Origin: Mageeibacillus sp. UBA1255
GTDB taxonomy: Bacteria > Bacillota > Clostridia > UBA1212 > UBA1255
Assembly (NCBI GenBank): GCA_002308795.1
Contig: DBVV01000102.1
Span: 1,633-8,606 of the forward strand
Direction: 5' to 3'
DNA: 6,974 nt
Notes under the pieces: model-generated
Databases searched by the model: none
What the model was told of the DNA's origin: nothing
What the model saw: the letters and a program-made list of their open reading frames with translations, nothing else
Shown: piece by piece, positions 1-4,720 of the stretch
How positions within the stretch are numbered: position 1 is the stretch's first letter
Layout of the letters: every line of letters begins with the position of its first letter
Made by a program: the position numbers and the translations under genes

Positions 1-149
1 CACTTGCCACTTTCAACTTGCAACTTTCAACTTTCAATTTGCCACTTGCAACTTGCAACTTGCCATTTGCCACTTGTCACTTGCCACTTGCCACTTTCAA
101 CTTGCCACTTGCCACTTGCAACTTGCAACTTTCAACTTGCCATTTGCCA
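1..149. repeat. Tandem heptanucleotide repeat array, 21 units
   Basis: Positions 3 to 149 divide without any slip into 21 consecutive 7-base units; two further bases at the window edge suggest that the array continues to the left. On the plus strand the unit is YTTKYMA. The variants are CTTGCCA (8 copies), CTTGCAA (5), CTTTCAA (5... including adjacent pairs), TTTGCCA (3) and a single CTTGTCA; counts by eye. The TT at positions 2-3 and the final A are invariant. The last unit ends one base before the complement of the serpin stop codon at 151-153, so the array lies immediately 3' of the serpin gene. The unit length is not a multiple of three, so each frame reads a permuted heptapeptide; the apparent open frames across it carry no evidence of coding. 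Short heptameric tandem repeats are known in some bacteria, for example cyanobacteria, but the function of this one is unknown. Confidence 0.95.
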
Positions 150-150
150 T

Positions 151-1425
151 TTAAATCTCCCTCACCGTCCCGATAAATATCGGCAGCATTGACGTCGTAT
201 CAACGATCGCGTACACGAACGGCTTGTCAAGTATTACATCCTTTGTTTCTTCAAAGAAATGTTCTGATTCTGTGAGCATAATTACGGAAGTAACAGCCGC
301 AGCCCTCGTTCCGGACTGGTCAACCTCGATATGCGTCTTATGGATCACGTTCGAAATGTATAGCCCGCCCTCGACCTCGATATCCCCGAGACCGGAAAAA
401 TCAGCTCTGTCACCATCAAAAGCAGCCTCGATCCCGAGATCCTTAAGTGCATTAACAAGCGTATCGTTCCAATCGAACGAAAACTCCGGAAGGCCGGCGT
501 TCACTTGGAATTTATTAGAGCGGCCATCCATCAATACAGTAAATCTCTCACCCGTGAGCGACGAAAGATAATCATCCATTGACACACCGCTCTTCGGAAG
601 CAGCGCAACAAACGAATAACCGCCGCGGTACGGTTTGATAAAGCCTGTCTCCGAAGGGCCCTCAATATAGCACGACTCTTCAGAATACATCATTTTAACT
701 TTATTGTCATCGTTCTCCCCGTGGAAAGTACGCTCAGACACCTGATGATCCTCGTACTGCTCCATCCAAAGCGCATCAAAGCAAAGCGCGTTTGCCAGCA
801 GCATGACAGTACTTCCATCCACGTCTTCATTTTCGATCAACCTGGGGATCATTTTATCGGTATTGTCCGAACACCATTTGTTAATAGCATTAACAGTTGC
901 CTTGTCCGTAAACGGAACCTTTGCGAGCTGGGCGCGGAACGTATTTTCGATCGTTTTAACAAAATCACCGTTTACCGTAAAATTCGGATCATCAGTAAAC
1001 CATACGGCGTTGGCAACGTGGAATTTCGCATTGGCGCTGTTTCCTAAACTCTCATAATAATTGTACAGCTGCTGATTCATCGGTTCGAGGCCAAGTTCAC
1101 CGCCGATGACACGCATCATTTCATCGAGCGTCTCGCCTTTTGCACCGTTAGCTGTCATCAGGAGCGCGGTCAATACAGACAGCGGTGATATCAGCGTATT
1201 ATTCCCTTCATCACATTCACGAAGCAGCCTGAGCGCAAAATCAGAATATTGTCCCCGGAATTCATCAATAACCACACCTTTAGGCCGCGAAGACGTGAAC
1301 GCGCTCGACGTTAAGAACTCGATATCGCCGCCGCTTTGGTGGATGTCGCTCCTGCATCCGGTAACTGGGATCAAAAGGATCGCTGCAAGTATCAAAAGGC
1401 AGATCGTTCTTCGTACGTTTTTCAT
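151..1425 (-). CDS. Secreted lipoprotein serpin (serine/cysteine protease inhibitor)
   Basis: This 424-residue protein is a serpin, a suicide-type protease inhibitor that traps its target after cleavage in the reactive-centre loop. Residues 1-24 form a lipoprotein signal peptide: a basic start, a hydrophobic core and the lipobox VTGC with Cys24, so the mature protein should be membrane-anchored on the cell surface. Family landmarks occur in order: NTLISPLSVLTALLMTANGA (76-95), INKWCSDNTDKMI (181-193), ANALCFDALW (211-220), ADFSG (341-345), SNVIHKTHIEV (358-368), the hinge GTRAAAVTS (372-380) and KPFVYAI near the end. The small residues at P12-P10 and Thr at P8 fit an inhibitory serpin, although P17 is Gln rather than the usual Glu. 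The segment from the hinge Gly to KPF is 29 residues against 24 in antitrypsin, so P1 is uncertain; Glu386 is the position by simple counting. The ATG at 1425 has a good AAGGGGA site 7 bases upstream. It follows the anti-sigma gene by 19 bases, implying one operon. Gut clostridial serpins are known to inhibit elastase-type proteases; the target here is unknown. Confidence 0.95.
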   Translation of the reverse strand: MKNVRRTICLLILAAILLIPVTGCRSDIHQSGGDIEFLTSSAFTSSRPKGVVIDEFRGQYSDFALRLLRECDEGNNTLISPLSVLTALLMTANGAKGETLDEMMRVIGGELGLEPMNQQLYNYYESLGNSANAKFHVANAVWFTDDPNFTVNGDFVKTIENTFRAQLAKVPFTDKATVNAINKWCSDNTDKMIPRLIENEDVDGSTVMLLANALCFDALWMEQYEDHQVSERTFHGENDDNKVKMMYSEESCYIEGPSETGFIKPYRGGYSFVALLPKSGVSMDDYLSSLTGERFTVLMDGRSNKFQVNAGLPEFSFDWNDTLVNALKDLGIEAAFDGDRADFSGLGDIEVEGGLYISNVIHKTHIEVDQSGTRAAAVTSVIMLTESEHFFEETKDVILDKPFVYAIVDTTSMLPIFIGTVREI

Positions 1426-1444
1426 ATAACAGTCCCCTTCCCGG

Positions 1445-2143
1445 TCATTTCATTCCCAGCAGTGCCTTCACTTCGTCGATCTGATCTTGGAGGTCATCGC
1501 CATGACCACTATCCGGCTGGTTTTCGGCGGCTTTTTCTATATAATTATATGATTTTCTGCCTCCTGCAAGCTTCTTCAGAGAAATGACGGAAATAATATT
1601 TTTCTTGATATAATCCGCGCTTTCCGGATCTTCCATAAGCTTCTTCAGATCGTCGAGATCCATCGAATTCTGTATCGCCTGATCCTCATAATATCCGCTT
1701 TCAAACGCTTCGGTCTCGTCATCTATTTCCGCCGGAATCAACGCAAATCTGCAGCCTGATTCAGTAAACCAGTAGTACAGATTCATTGCCACCTGCTCGT
1801 CAGGTAATTTAAGATTCTCATATTCCGGAGCGGACGGTGCAGGATAATGGTTTGTCAGAGTAGTCTCTGCATCTGTGTAAAAATGACCGGATTGAACGCT
1901 ATTGGACGCTCCTTTTTTTATGAAGCGCGGAATAAGAAGCACAGCGGTCACCGCAAGCACAAGCACAGCGGCAGCGGCGGTCAATGCTCTGCTGTTTATC
2001 CGGCGTCTTGTCCGCCCGGCACGTGATGTTCCGGTCTCGTTTGATTCTGCTGCGGTCAGTTCGGAACGGGCATCGGCGACGTAGCGGTCGTCAATATTTC
2101 CGATCGCGTCTGTCAGTTGATCTAATGTATATTTTTTAGCCAT
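1445..2143 (-). CDS. Putative single-pass anti-sigma factor
   Basis: The 232-residue product has a short cytoplasmic N-terminus (about 1-52) containing LTDAIGNIDDRYVADA (10-25), a highly basic stretch RAGRTRRRINSR (41-52), one transmembrane helix at about 53-74 and an extracytoplasmic region of roughly 158 residues. The positive-inside pattern places the N-terminus in the cytosol, where it could bind the sigma factor. A short conserved 'I-x-x-IDD' segment followed by a basic stretch and one helix is common in proteins encoded beside ECF sigma genes in Clostridia (from memory). No zinc-binding HxxxCxxC anti-sigma motif is present. The outer part is rich in acidic residues and contains a segment LYYWFTESGCRFALIPAEID (122-141); I recognise no domain there. 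The ATG at 2143 is directly adjacent to the sigma stop codon, which strongly supports a sigma/anti-sigma pair. The functional call is therefore mainly from topology and context. Confidence 0.75.
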   Translation of the reverse strand: MAKKYTLDQLTDAIGNIDDRYVADARSELTAAESNETGTSRAGRTRRRINSRALTAAAAVLVLAVTAVLLIPRFIKKGASNSVQSGHFYTDAETTLTNHYPAPSAPEYENLKLPDEQVAMNLYYWFTESGCRFALIPAEIDDETEAFESGYYEDQAIQNSMDLDDLKKLMEDPESADYIKKNIISVISLKKLAGGRKSYNYIEKAAENQPDSGHGDDLQDQIDEVKALLGMK

Positions 2144-2157
2144 CTACCGTTCCTCCT
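2144..2157 (-). promoter_or_regulatory. Shine-Dalgarno for anti-sigma gene, inside the sigma gene end
   Basis: The minus strand reads AAAAGGAGGAACGGTAGATG across this junction. AGGAGG (complement of 2152-2157) sits 8 bases before the ATG at 2143, and the sigma stop codon TAG (complement of 2144-2146) directly abuts that ATG. The near-perfect ribosome site lies within the last sigma codons, an arrangement that suggests translational coupling and a balanced supply of the two proteins. Confidence 0.85.
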
Positions 2158-2701
2158 TTTCCAGCATTTTTTTCAATTCGCCTCGCAGCCTCATAAGCTG
2201 CATCTTTATTTTCCCTTCTCCGGCTCCAAAGCGTTTCGCTATGTCTGAAATGCTGTCGCCGTACCAGTATCTGCACACGAATATCCGCCTTCGCTCCTCC
2301 GGCAGTCCGGCAAGAAATCGATTGATCAGCGCCGTCAGTTCTCCTGCTTCGGCATGCTCCTCGGGACCTGACGCATCGTCTGCCAGACAGTCTCCGAGTT
2401 CATCGAACGGAAGAGCTTCCGCGTCCCCGCCTCGTTTCAGCCTGTCCCGGTCACGCACACGGTTGAGGGCAATATTTCTGGTTATTTTTCCCAGAAATGC
2501 GGACAATATCTCCGGTTTTGCGGGCGGGATCGATTCCCACGCACTCATCCACGTGTCATTTACGCATTCTTCAGCATCTTCATCGCAGCCTACGATATTC
2601 AGCGCTATTTTTTTACAATAGTGCCGATATTTAAGCTCCGTTGCCTCCACTGCTTTCTGATCTCTTTCCCAGTAAAGGGCAATGATCTCAGCGTCTTCCA
2701 A
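2144..2701 (-). CDS. ECF-type RNA polymerase sigma factor (sigma-70 family)
   Basis: At 185 residues with only sigma regions 2 and 4, this is an ECF sigma factor that directs RNA polymerase to a small regulon. Region 2 spans about 8-85; it includes DAEECVNDTWMSAWESIP (42-59), typical of the core-binding part of region 2, and AFLGKITRNIALNRVRDR (68-85), covering the -10 recognition part. An acidic linker (about 93-118) leads to region 4 at about 120-180, with AGLPEERRRIFVCRYWYG followed by the helix-turn-helix SISDIAKRFGAGEGKIKMQL that reads the -35 element. The start is a TTG at 2701: an AGGAG lies 10 bases upstream and there is no in-frame ATG before residue 52, inside region 2. It is the first gene of a cluster with the anti-sigma factor and the serpin. 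ECF operons are usually autoregulated; a candidate promoter is listed at 2783-2823. The ECF subgroup was not assigned. Confidence 0.93.
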   Translation of the reverse strand: MEDAEIIALYWERDQKAVEATELKYRHYCKKIALNIVGCDEDAEECVNDTWMSAWESIPPAKPEILSAFLGKITRNIALNRVRDRDRLKRGGDAEALPFDELGDCLADDASGPEEHAEAGELTALINRFLAGLPEERRRIFVCRYWYGDSISDIAKRFGAGEGKIKMQLMRLRGELKKMLEKEER

Positions 2702-2711
2702 CTGAAGATTG

Positions 2712-2718
2712 CTCCTTT
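2712..2718 (-). promoter_or_regulatory. Shine-Dalgarno fixing the TTG start of the sigma gene
   Basis: The minus strand carries AAAGGAG ending at 2712, 10 bases upstream of the TTG at 2701-2699. No ATG or GTG in a plausible place competes: the first in-frame ATG would remove half of sigma region 2. This site is the main reason for choosing the unusual start codon. Confidence 0.7.
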
Positions 2719-2782
2719 CACGACCGCCAAAGGACCGGTAACGCCGTCAGTCATCCCATCCGCCGTTTCGTTATCTCCCGGC

Positions 2783-2823
2783 TGTCAATAATACAGTACC
2801 TTTTTTTACCGTTGTGGTCACAA
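2783..2823 (-). promoter_or_regulatory. Candidate promoter of the sigma/anti-sigma/serpin operon
   Basis: In the 129-base gap between the HAD phosphatase and the sigma gene, the minus strand reads TTGTGACCACAACGG (2823-2809), an A-run, then TACTGTATTATTGACAG (2798-2782). TTGTGAC is a plausible -35 (ECF sites often carry an AAC/GAC core) and TACTGTATTAT a plausible -10, with 19 bases between TTGTGA and TACTGT. This spacing is long for a sigma-A promoter and the sequence is not a clean match to it, which would suit a promoter read by the ECF factor itself. The -35 side also forms the short inverted repeat TTGTG-AC-CACAA (2812-2823). A start near 2783 would leave a leader of about 80 bases. This is a prediction by eye only. 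Confidence 0.35.
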
Positions 2824-2830
2824 TTATTTT

Positions 2831-3481
2831 TTATTTCAGTATTAATTTTAACACCTGACACGTATCATCCGCAAGCACCGCCCCACCCGCGGCGATCAAT
2901 ACGTCGCGGTCGCGGAAACCCCACGTCACGATAATATGATCGATCCCGGAATTGACCGCCGTCTGGACGTCAACTTCCGAGTCACCGATGTACACCGATT
3001 CTTCGGGCAATGCTCCGAATTCTTTCATCAGCCCGAGCACTCCGTCGGGGGCGGGTTTTCGCGGCACGCCGGGCAGTTCTCCGCGGGCAATATCCACGAG
3101 CCCTTCGAAGTATACGGGCATGAGCTCCTGCACCGCCTTATCCGCCTTGTTTGATATGACCGCCACGCGCACGCCGCGTTCCCTGAGCTTTGAAAGCAGC
3201 TCACACACGCCCGGATACGGCCTCGTCTTATCAGCGCAATGGACAACGTAATGTTCCTTGAACAGTTCAAATACTTTGTCCGCAACGTCTTTTCCTGTCC
3301 CTTCCGGCACGGCGCGGTCAATAAGGTTTCTGATCCCGTGCCCGACTATGCTGCGTATCTCGCTGTACGTCCTTTTCGGCAGCCCGCATTTTTCGAGCGC
3401 GAAATTTGCGCTGTCCATCAGATCCTCCAATGTATCCAGCAGCGTACCGTCCAGATCAAAGATTGCTAATTTATAACCCAT
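2831..3481 (-). CDS. HAD-superfamily hydrolase, phosphoglycolate phosphatase (Gph)-like
   Basis: This 216-residue cytoplasmic enzyme belongs to the haloacid dehalogenase superfamily of Mg-dependent phosphatases. All four motifs are intact: motif I FDLDGTLLDT with nucleophile Asp9 and acid/base Asp11, motif II VISNK with Ser110, motif III Lys142 in RKPAPD, and motif IV GDSEVD with Asp167 and Asp171. The alpha-helical cap between motifs I and II (about 20-85) and the 216-residue length fit the Gph/PpaX group, whose members hydrolyse 2-phosphoglycolate, pyrophosphate or related small phosphoesters; sequence alone does not fix the substrate. I chose the ATG at 3481, ten codons inside the longest open frame, because an AGAAAGGA site lies just upstream and residue 1 is close to motif I, as in the family. 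An in-frame TTG at 3511 lies within heptamer-like sequence and is unlikely. The gene is separated from yebC by a terminator, so it probably has its own promoter. Confidence 0.92.
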   Translation of the reverse strand: MGYKLAIFDLDGTLLDTLEDLMDSANFALEKCGLPKRTYSEIRSIVGHGIRNLIDRAVPEGTGKDVADKVFELFKEHYVVHCADKTRPYPGVCELLSKLRERGVRVAVISNKADKAVQELMPVYFEGLVDIARGELPGVPRKPAPDGVLGLMKEFGALPEESVYIGDSEVDVQTAVNSGIDHIIVTWGFRDRDVLIAAGGAVLADDTCQVLKLILK

Positions 3482-3492
3482 ACTATCCTTTC

Positions 3493-3567
3493 TTATAATG
3501 GCAAATGGCAACTATTGGAATGATTTGCGCCTGACGGCGCATGATTGGTCGCTGCGCGGCATTATAA
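3493..3567. repeat. Small palindromic segment with 8-base terminal inverted repeats
   Basis: TTATAATG at 3493-3500 is matched by its exact inverse CATTATAA at 3560-3567, enclosing 59 bases. Inside is a strong small hairpin, TGCGCC-TGAC-GGCGCA (3526-3541), and two reversed copies of the heptamer (TGGCAAA, TGGCAAC at 3499-3512) that point opposite to the array at 3571-3612. The overall shape is that of a small non-autonomous palindromic element. It overlaps the ribosome binding region of the HAD gene. Whether it is mobile or repeated in the genome cannot be seen from one copy. Confidence 0.45.
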
Positions 3568-3591
3568 TAACTTGCAACTTGCCACTTGCAA
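3561..3591 (-). promoter_or_regulatory. Possible promoter for the HAD phosphatase gene
   Basis: The minus strand has a perfect TATAAT (3566-3561). A TTGCAA supplied by the heptamer array (3591-3586) lies 19 bases upstream and could act as a weak -35. The gene needs a promoter here because a terminator lies between it and yebC. The -10 is convincing, while the -35 is weak and its spacing long. If real, the heptamer repeat supplies part of a promoter. Confidence 0.35.
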
Positions 3592-3612
3592 CTTGCCACT
3601 TGCAACTTGCCA
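3571..3612. repeat. Second heptanucleotide array, six units
   Basis: Six units alternate perfectly, CTTGCAA then CTTGCCA, three times, which equals three copies of a 14-mer. The units are the same variants, in the same orientation, as in the array at 1-149. It lies between the yebC terminator and the HAD gene. The lack of degeneracy compared with the first array suggests recent expansion of a 14-base unit. Confidence 0.93.
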
Positions 3613-3625
3613 CTAGTTAAACCTG

Positions 3626-3663
3626 CAAACAAAAAGCGAGCCGATCCGCAGACTGGCCCGCTC
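3626..3663 (-). terminator. Rho-independent terminator of yebC
   Basis: Reading the minus strand, AGCGGGCC (3662-3655) and GGCTCGCT (3642-3635) form an 8-pair GC-rich stem with one G-U pair and a 12-base loop, followed at once by TTTTTGTTTG. It begins about 20 bases after the yebC stop codon at 3683, the expected place. Confidence 0.85.
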
Positions 3664-3682
3664 ATTACGCATATTTCCGTTA

Positions 3683-4408
3683 TCACTCGTCCCAGTTATG
3701 GTAAACATTCATAACGTCATCATTATCATCCAGGCCGTCAAGCAGTTTCTCGATCTGCTCCATCTGCGCTTCGTCGGTAAGCTTCACGTAATTCTGAGGC
3801 ACCATACGAACAGAAGCTTCGATGAAATTATAACCCTTGCCCTCGAGTGCTTCGCGCACCGCGCTGAAATCTGCGGGAGTGGTTTCGATTTCGAAAACGT
3901 CTTCATCGGCGCTGAAGTCCTGTGCTCCGGCATCAAGGGCGTCCATCATCACTTCGTCCTCTTCCTTATCGCCGTCGTTTTCGATGACAATAACGCCTTT
4001 CTGGTCGAACATGAATGAGACGCAGCCGCTCGTACCGAGATTTCCGCCGAACTTGTCAAATATATGGCGCACTTCGGCAGCGGTACGGTTTCTATTATCC
4101 GTAGCGCATTCTACTATGATAGCTATTCCCGCAGGGCCGTATCCTTCGTACGTGATCTCCTCGATTATATCGTTCGCGCCTTCACCGCTCGCTTTTTTAA
4201 TGCTGCGCATGATGTTATCGTTAGGCATGTTATTCGCTTTAGCCTTCGCGATAACGTCTTTCAGCTTGCTGTTCGCGTCGGGATTCGGGCCGCCCGCTTT
4301 AACAGCGATCTGCAGCTCTTTACCGATCTTGGTGAAAAGATTTCCCCTTGCGGCATCTGCCTTACCTTTTTTGTTCTTGATATTCGCCCATTTTGAATGT
4401 CCGGACAT
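3683..4408 (-). CDS. yebC: YebC/PmpR family protein
   Basis: The 241-residue product carries the family signature from its start: MSGHSKWANIKNKKGKADAA, then the FTKIGKEL segment, the NMPNDNIMRSIKKASGEG segment (about 61-78) and the central YEGYGPAGIAIIVECATDNR followed by NRTAAEVRHIF and GGNLGTSGCVSFMF. The length matches the usual 240-250. The C-terminal part is strongly acidic (LDGLDDNDDV). The family is very widely conserved; members were first described as transcriptional regulators (PmpR), and later work links them to translation, relieving ribosome stalling on proline-rich stretches. I cannot tell from sequence which role dominates here. The ATG at 4408 is chosen over an in-frame upstream start because SGHSKWANIK is the conserved N-terminus and GGGAGGAG lies about 10 bases before it. 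A near-consensus promoter (4483-4511) and a terminator (3626-3663) bracket it as a single-gene unit. Confidence 0.97.
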   Translation of the reverse strand: MSGHSKWANIKNKKGKADAARGNLFTKIGKELQIAVKAGGPNPDANSKLKDVIAKAKANNMPNDNIMRSIKKASGEGANDIIEEITYEGYGPAGIAIIVECATDNRNRTAAEVRHIFDKFGGNLGTSGCVSFMFDQKGVIVIENDGDKEEDEVMMDALDAGAQDFSADEDVFEIETTPADFSAVREALEGKGYNFIEASVRMVPQNYVKLTDEAQMEQIEKLLDGLDDNDDVMNVYHNWDE

Positions 4409-4433
4409 ATATTTCAAACTCCTCCCGTCCATT

Positions 4434-4470
4434 GGCAGCGGTTTTCCTCAAAAACCCTCCGTTTTCTGCC
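4434..4470 (-). promoter_or_regulatory. Potential nested hairpins in the yebC leader
   Basis: The leader between the predicted yebC start of transcription and its ribosome site contains an outer 5-base pair arm, GGCAG/CTGCC (4466-4470 with 4434-4438), and an inner perfect stem GGTTTT/AAAACC (4451-4456 with 4440-4445) with a 5-base loop. No U-run follows, so it is not a terminator. It may only shape or protect the leader; no known riboswitch or ribosomal-protein site was recognised. Confidence 0.3.
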
Positions 4471-4482
4471 GCGGACAGGGAA

Positions 4483-4511
4483 ATTTTACCACTTTTTCGC
4501 TTTCGCGTCAA
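4483..4511 (-). promoter_or_regulatory. Sigma-A promoter of yebC
   Basis: The minus strand shows TTGACG (4511-4506), a 17-base spacer, and TAAAAT (4488-4483): one mismatch from consensus in each hexamer and optimal spacing. Transcription would begin near 4476, giving a leader of nearly 70 bases before the yebC ATG at 4408. It is the best promoter match in the window. Confidence 0.8.
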
Positions 4512-4516
4512 TATAT

Positions 4517-4717
4517 GAGCCGCGCCGGGAGCGTCAAGCCCTGCCGGAAAGGGTTGAAACGAGGCGAGGCGCATCAGCGACGAAACTCCTGAAAGTCGAG
4601 GATAATCTTAGAAATCCGTTTTCCCTCGAAAACACACCGACAGTTACGGCAGCGCTGCCCAAAAAGAGCAACAAAGACCGGTTATTGAGTAAAATAGTGT
4701 TTCGTCAGAGCCGCGCC
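4517..4717. other. Non-coding gap segment, possibly a repeated intergenic element
   Basis: The gap between the membrane protein stop (4721) and the yebC start (4408) contains about 200 bases upstream of the yebC promoter with no supported gene. It is bounded at each end by an exact 10-base direct repeat, GAGCCGCGCC (4517-4526 and 4708-4717). It contains a perfect 12-base palindrome, GGCAGCGCTGCC (4648-4659), and a small CCCT/AGGG hairpin near 4541-4555. Plus-strand frames run open across it into the neighbouring gene, but they lack a ribosome site, a plausible start and an end of their own. The segment resembles, to my memory only, sequences recurring between genes in gut Clostridia. Confidence 0.3.
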
Positions 4718-4720
4718 GCG

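Noticed and set aside
1..149. CRISPR-like array
   Set aside because: The units are seven bases long and contiguous, with no spacers and no cas genes nearby.
4..192. Plus-strand open frame of 62 codons across the first heptamer array
   Set aside because: It is a read-through of a 7-base repeat that contains no stop in this orientation; the peptide is just permuted repeat text, with no ribosome site, and it runs into the serpin gene on the other strand.
2809..2831. Terminator after the HAD phosphatase
   Set aside because: The TTGTG-AC-CACAA inverted repeat has too short a loop to form a terminator hairpin, and no T-run follows it on the minus strand.
3482..3511. Upstream TTG start for the HAD phosphatase
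   Set aside because: The extra ten codons are made from the ribosome site and heptamer-like sequence; the ATG at 3481 has a proper ribosome site and the family N-terminus.
3483..3686. Minus-strand open frame of 67 codons between yebC and the HAD gene
   Set aside because: It spans the yebC terminator and the second heptamer array, has repeat-derived peptide text and no ribosome site.
4409..4432. Upstream start for YebC adding eight residues
   Set aside because: The extra codons contain the ribosome binding site, and MSGHSKWANIK is the conserved start of the family.
3837..4592. Plus-strand open frame of 251 codons opposite yebC
   Set aside because: It is fully antisense to a highly conserved gene and shows the Ser/Ala/Leu/Pro-rich text of an antisense frame.
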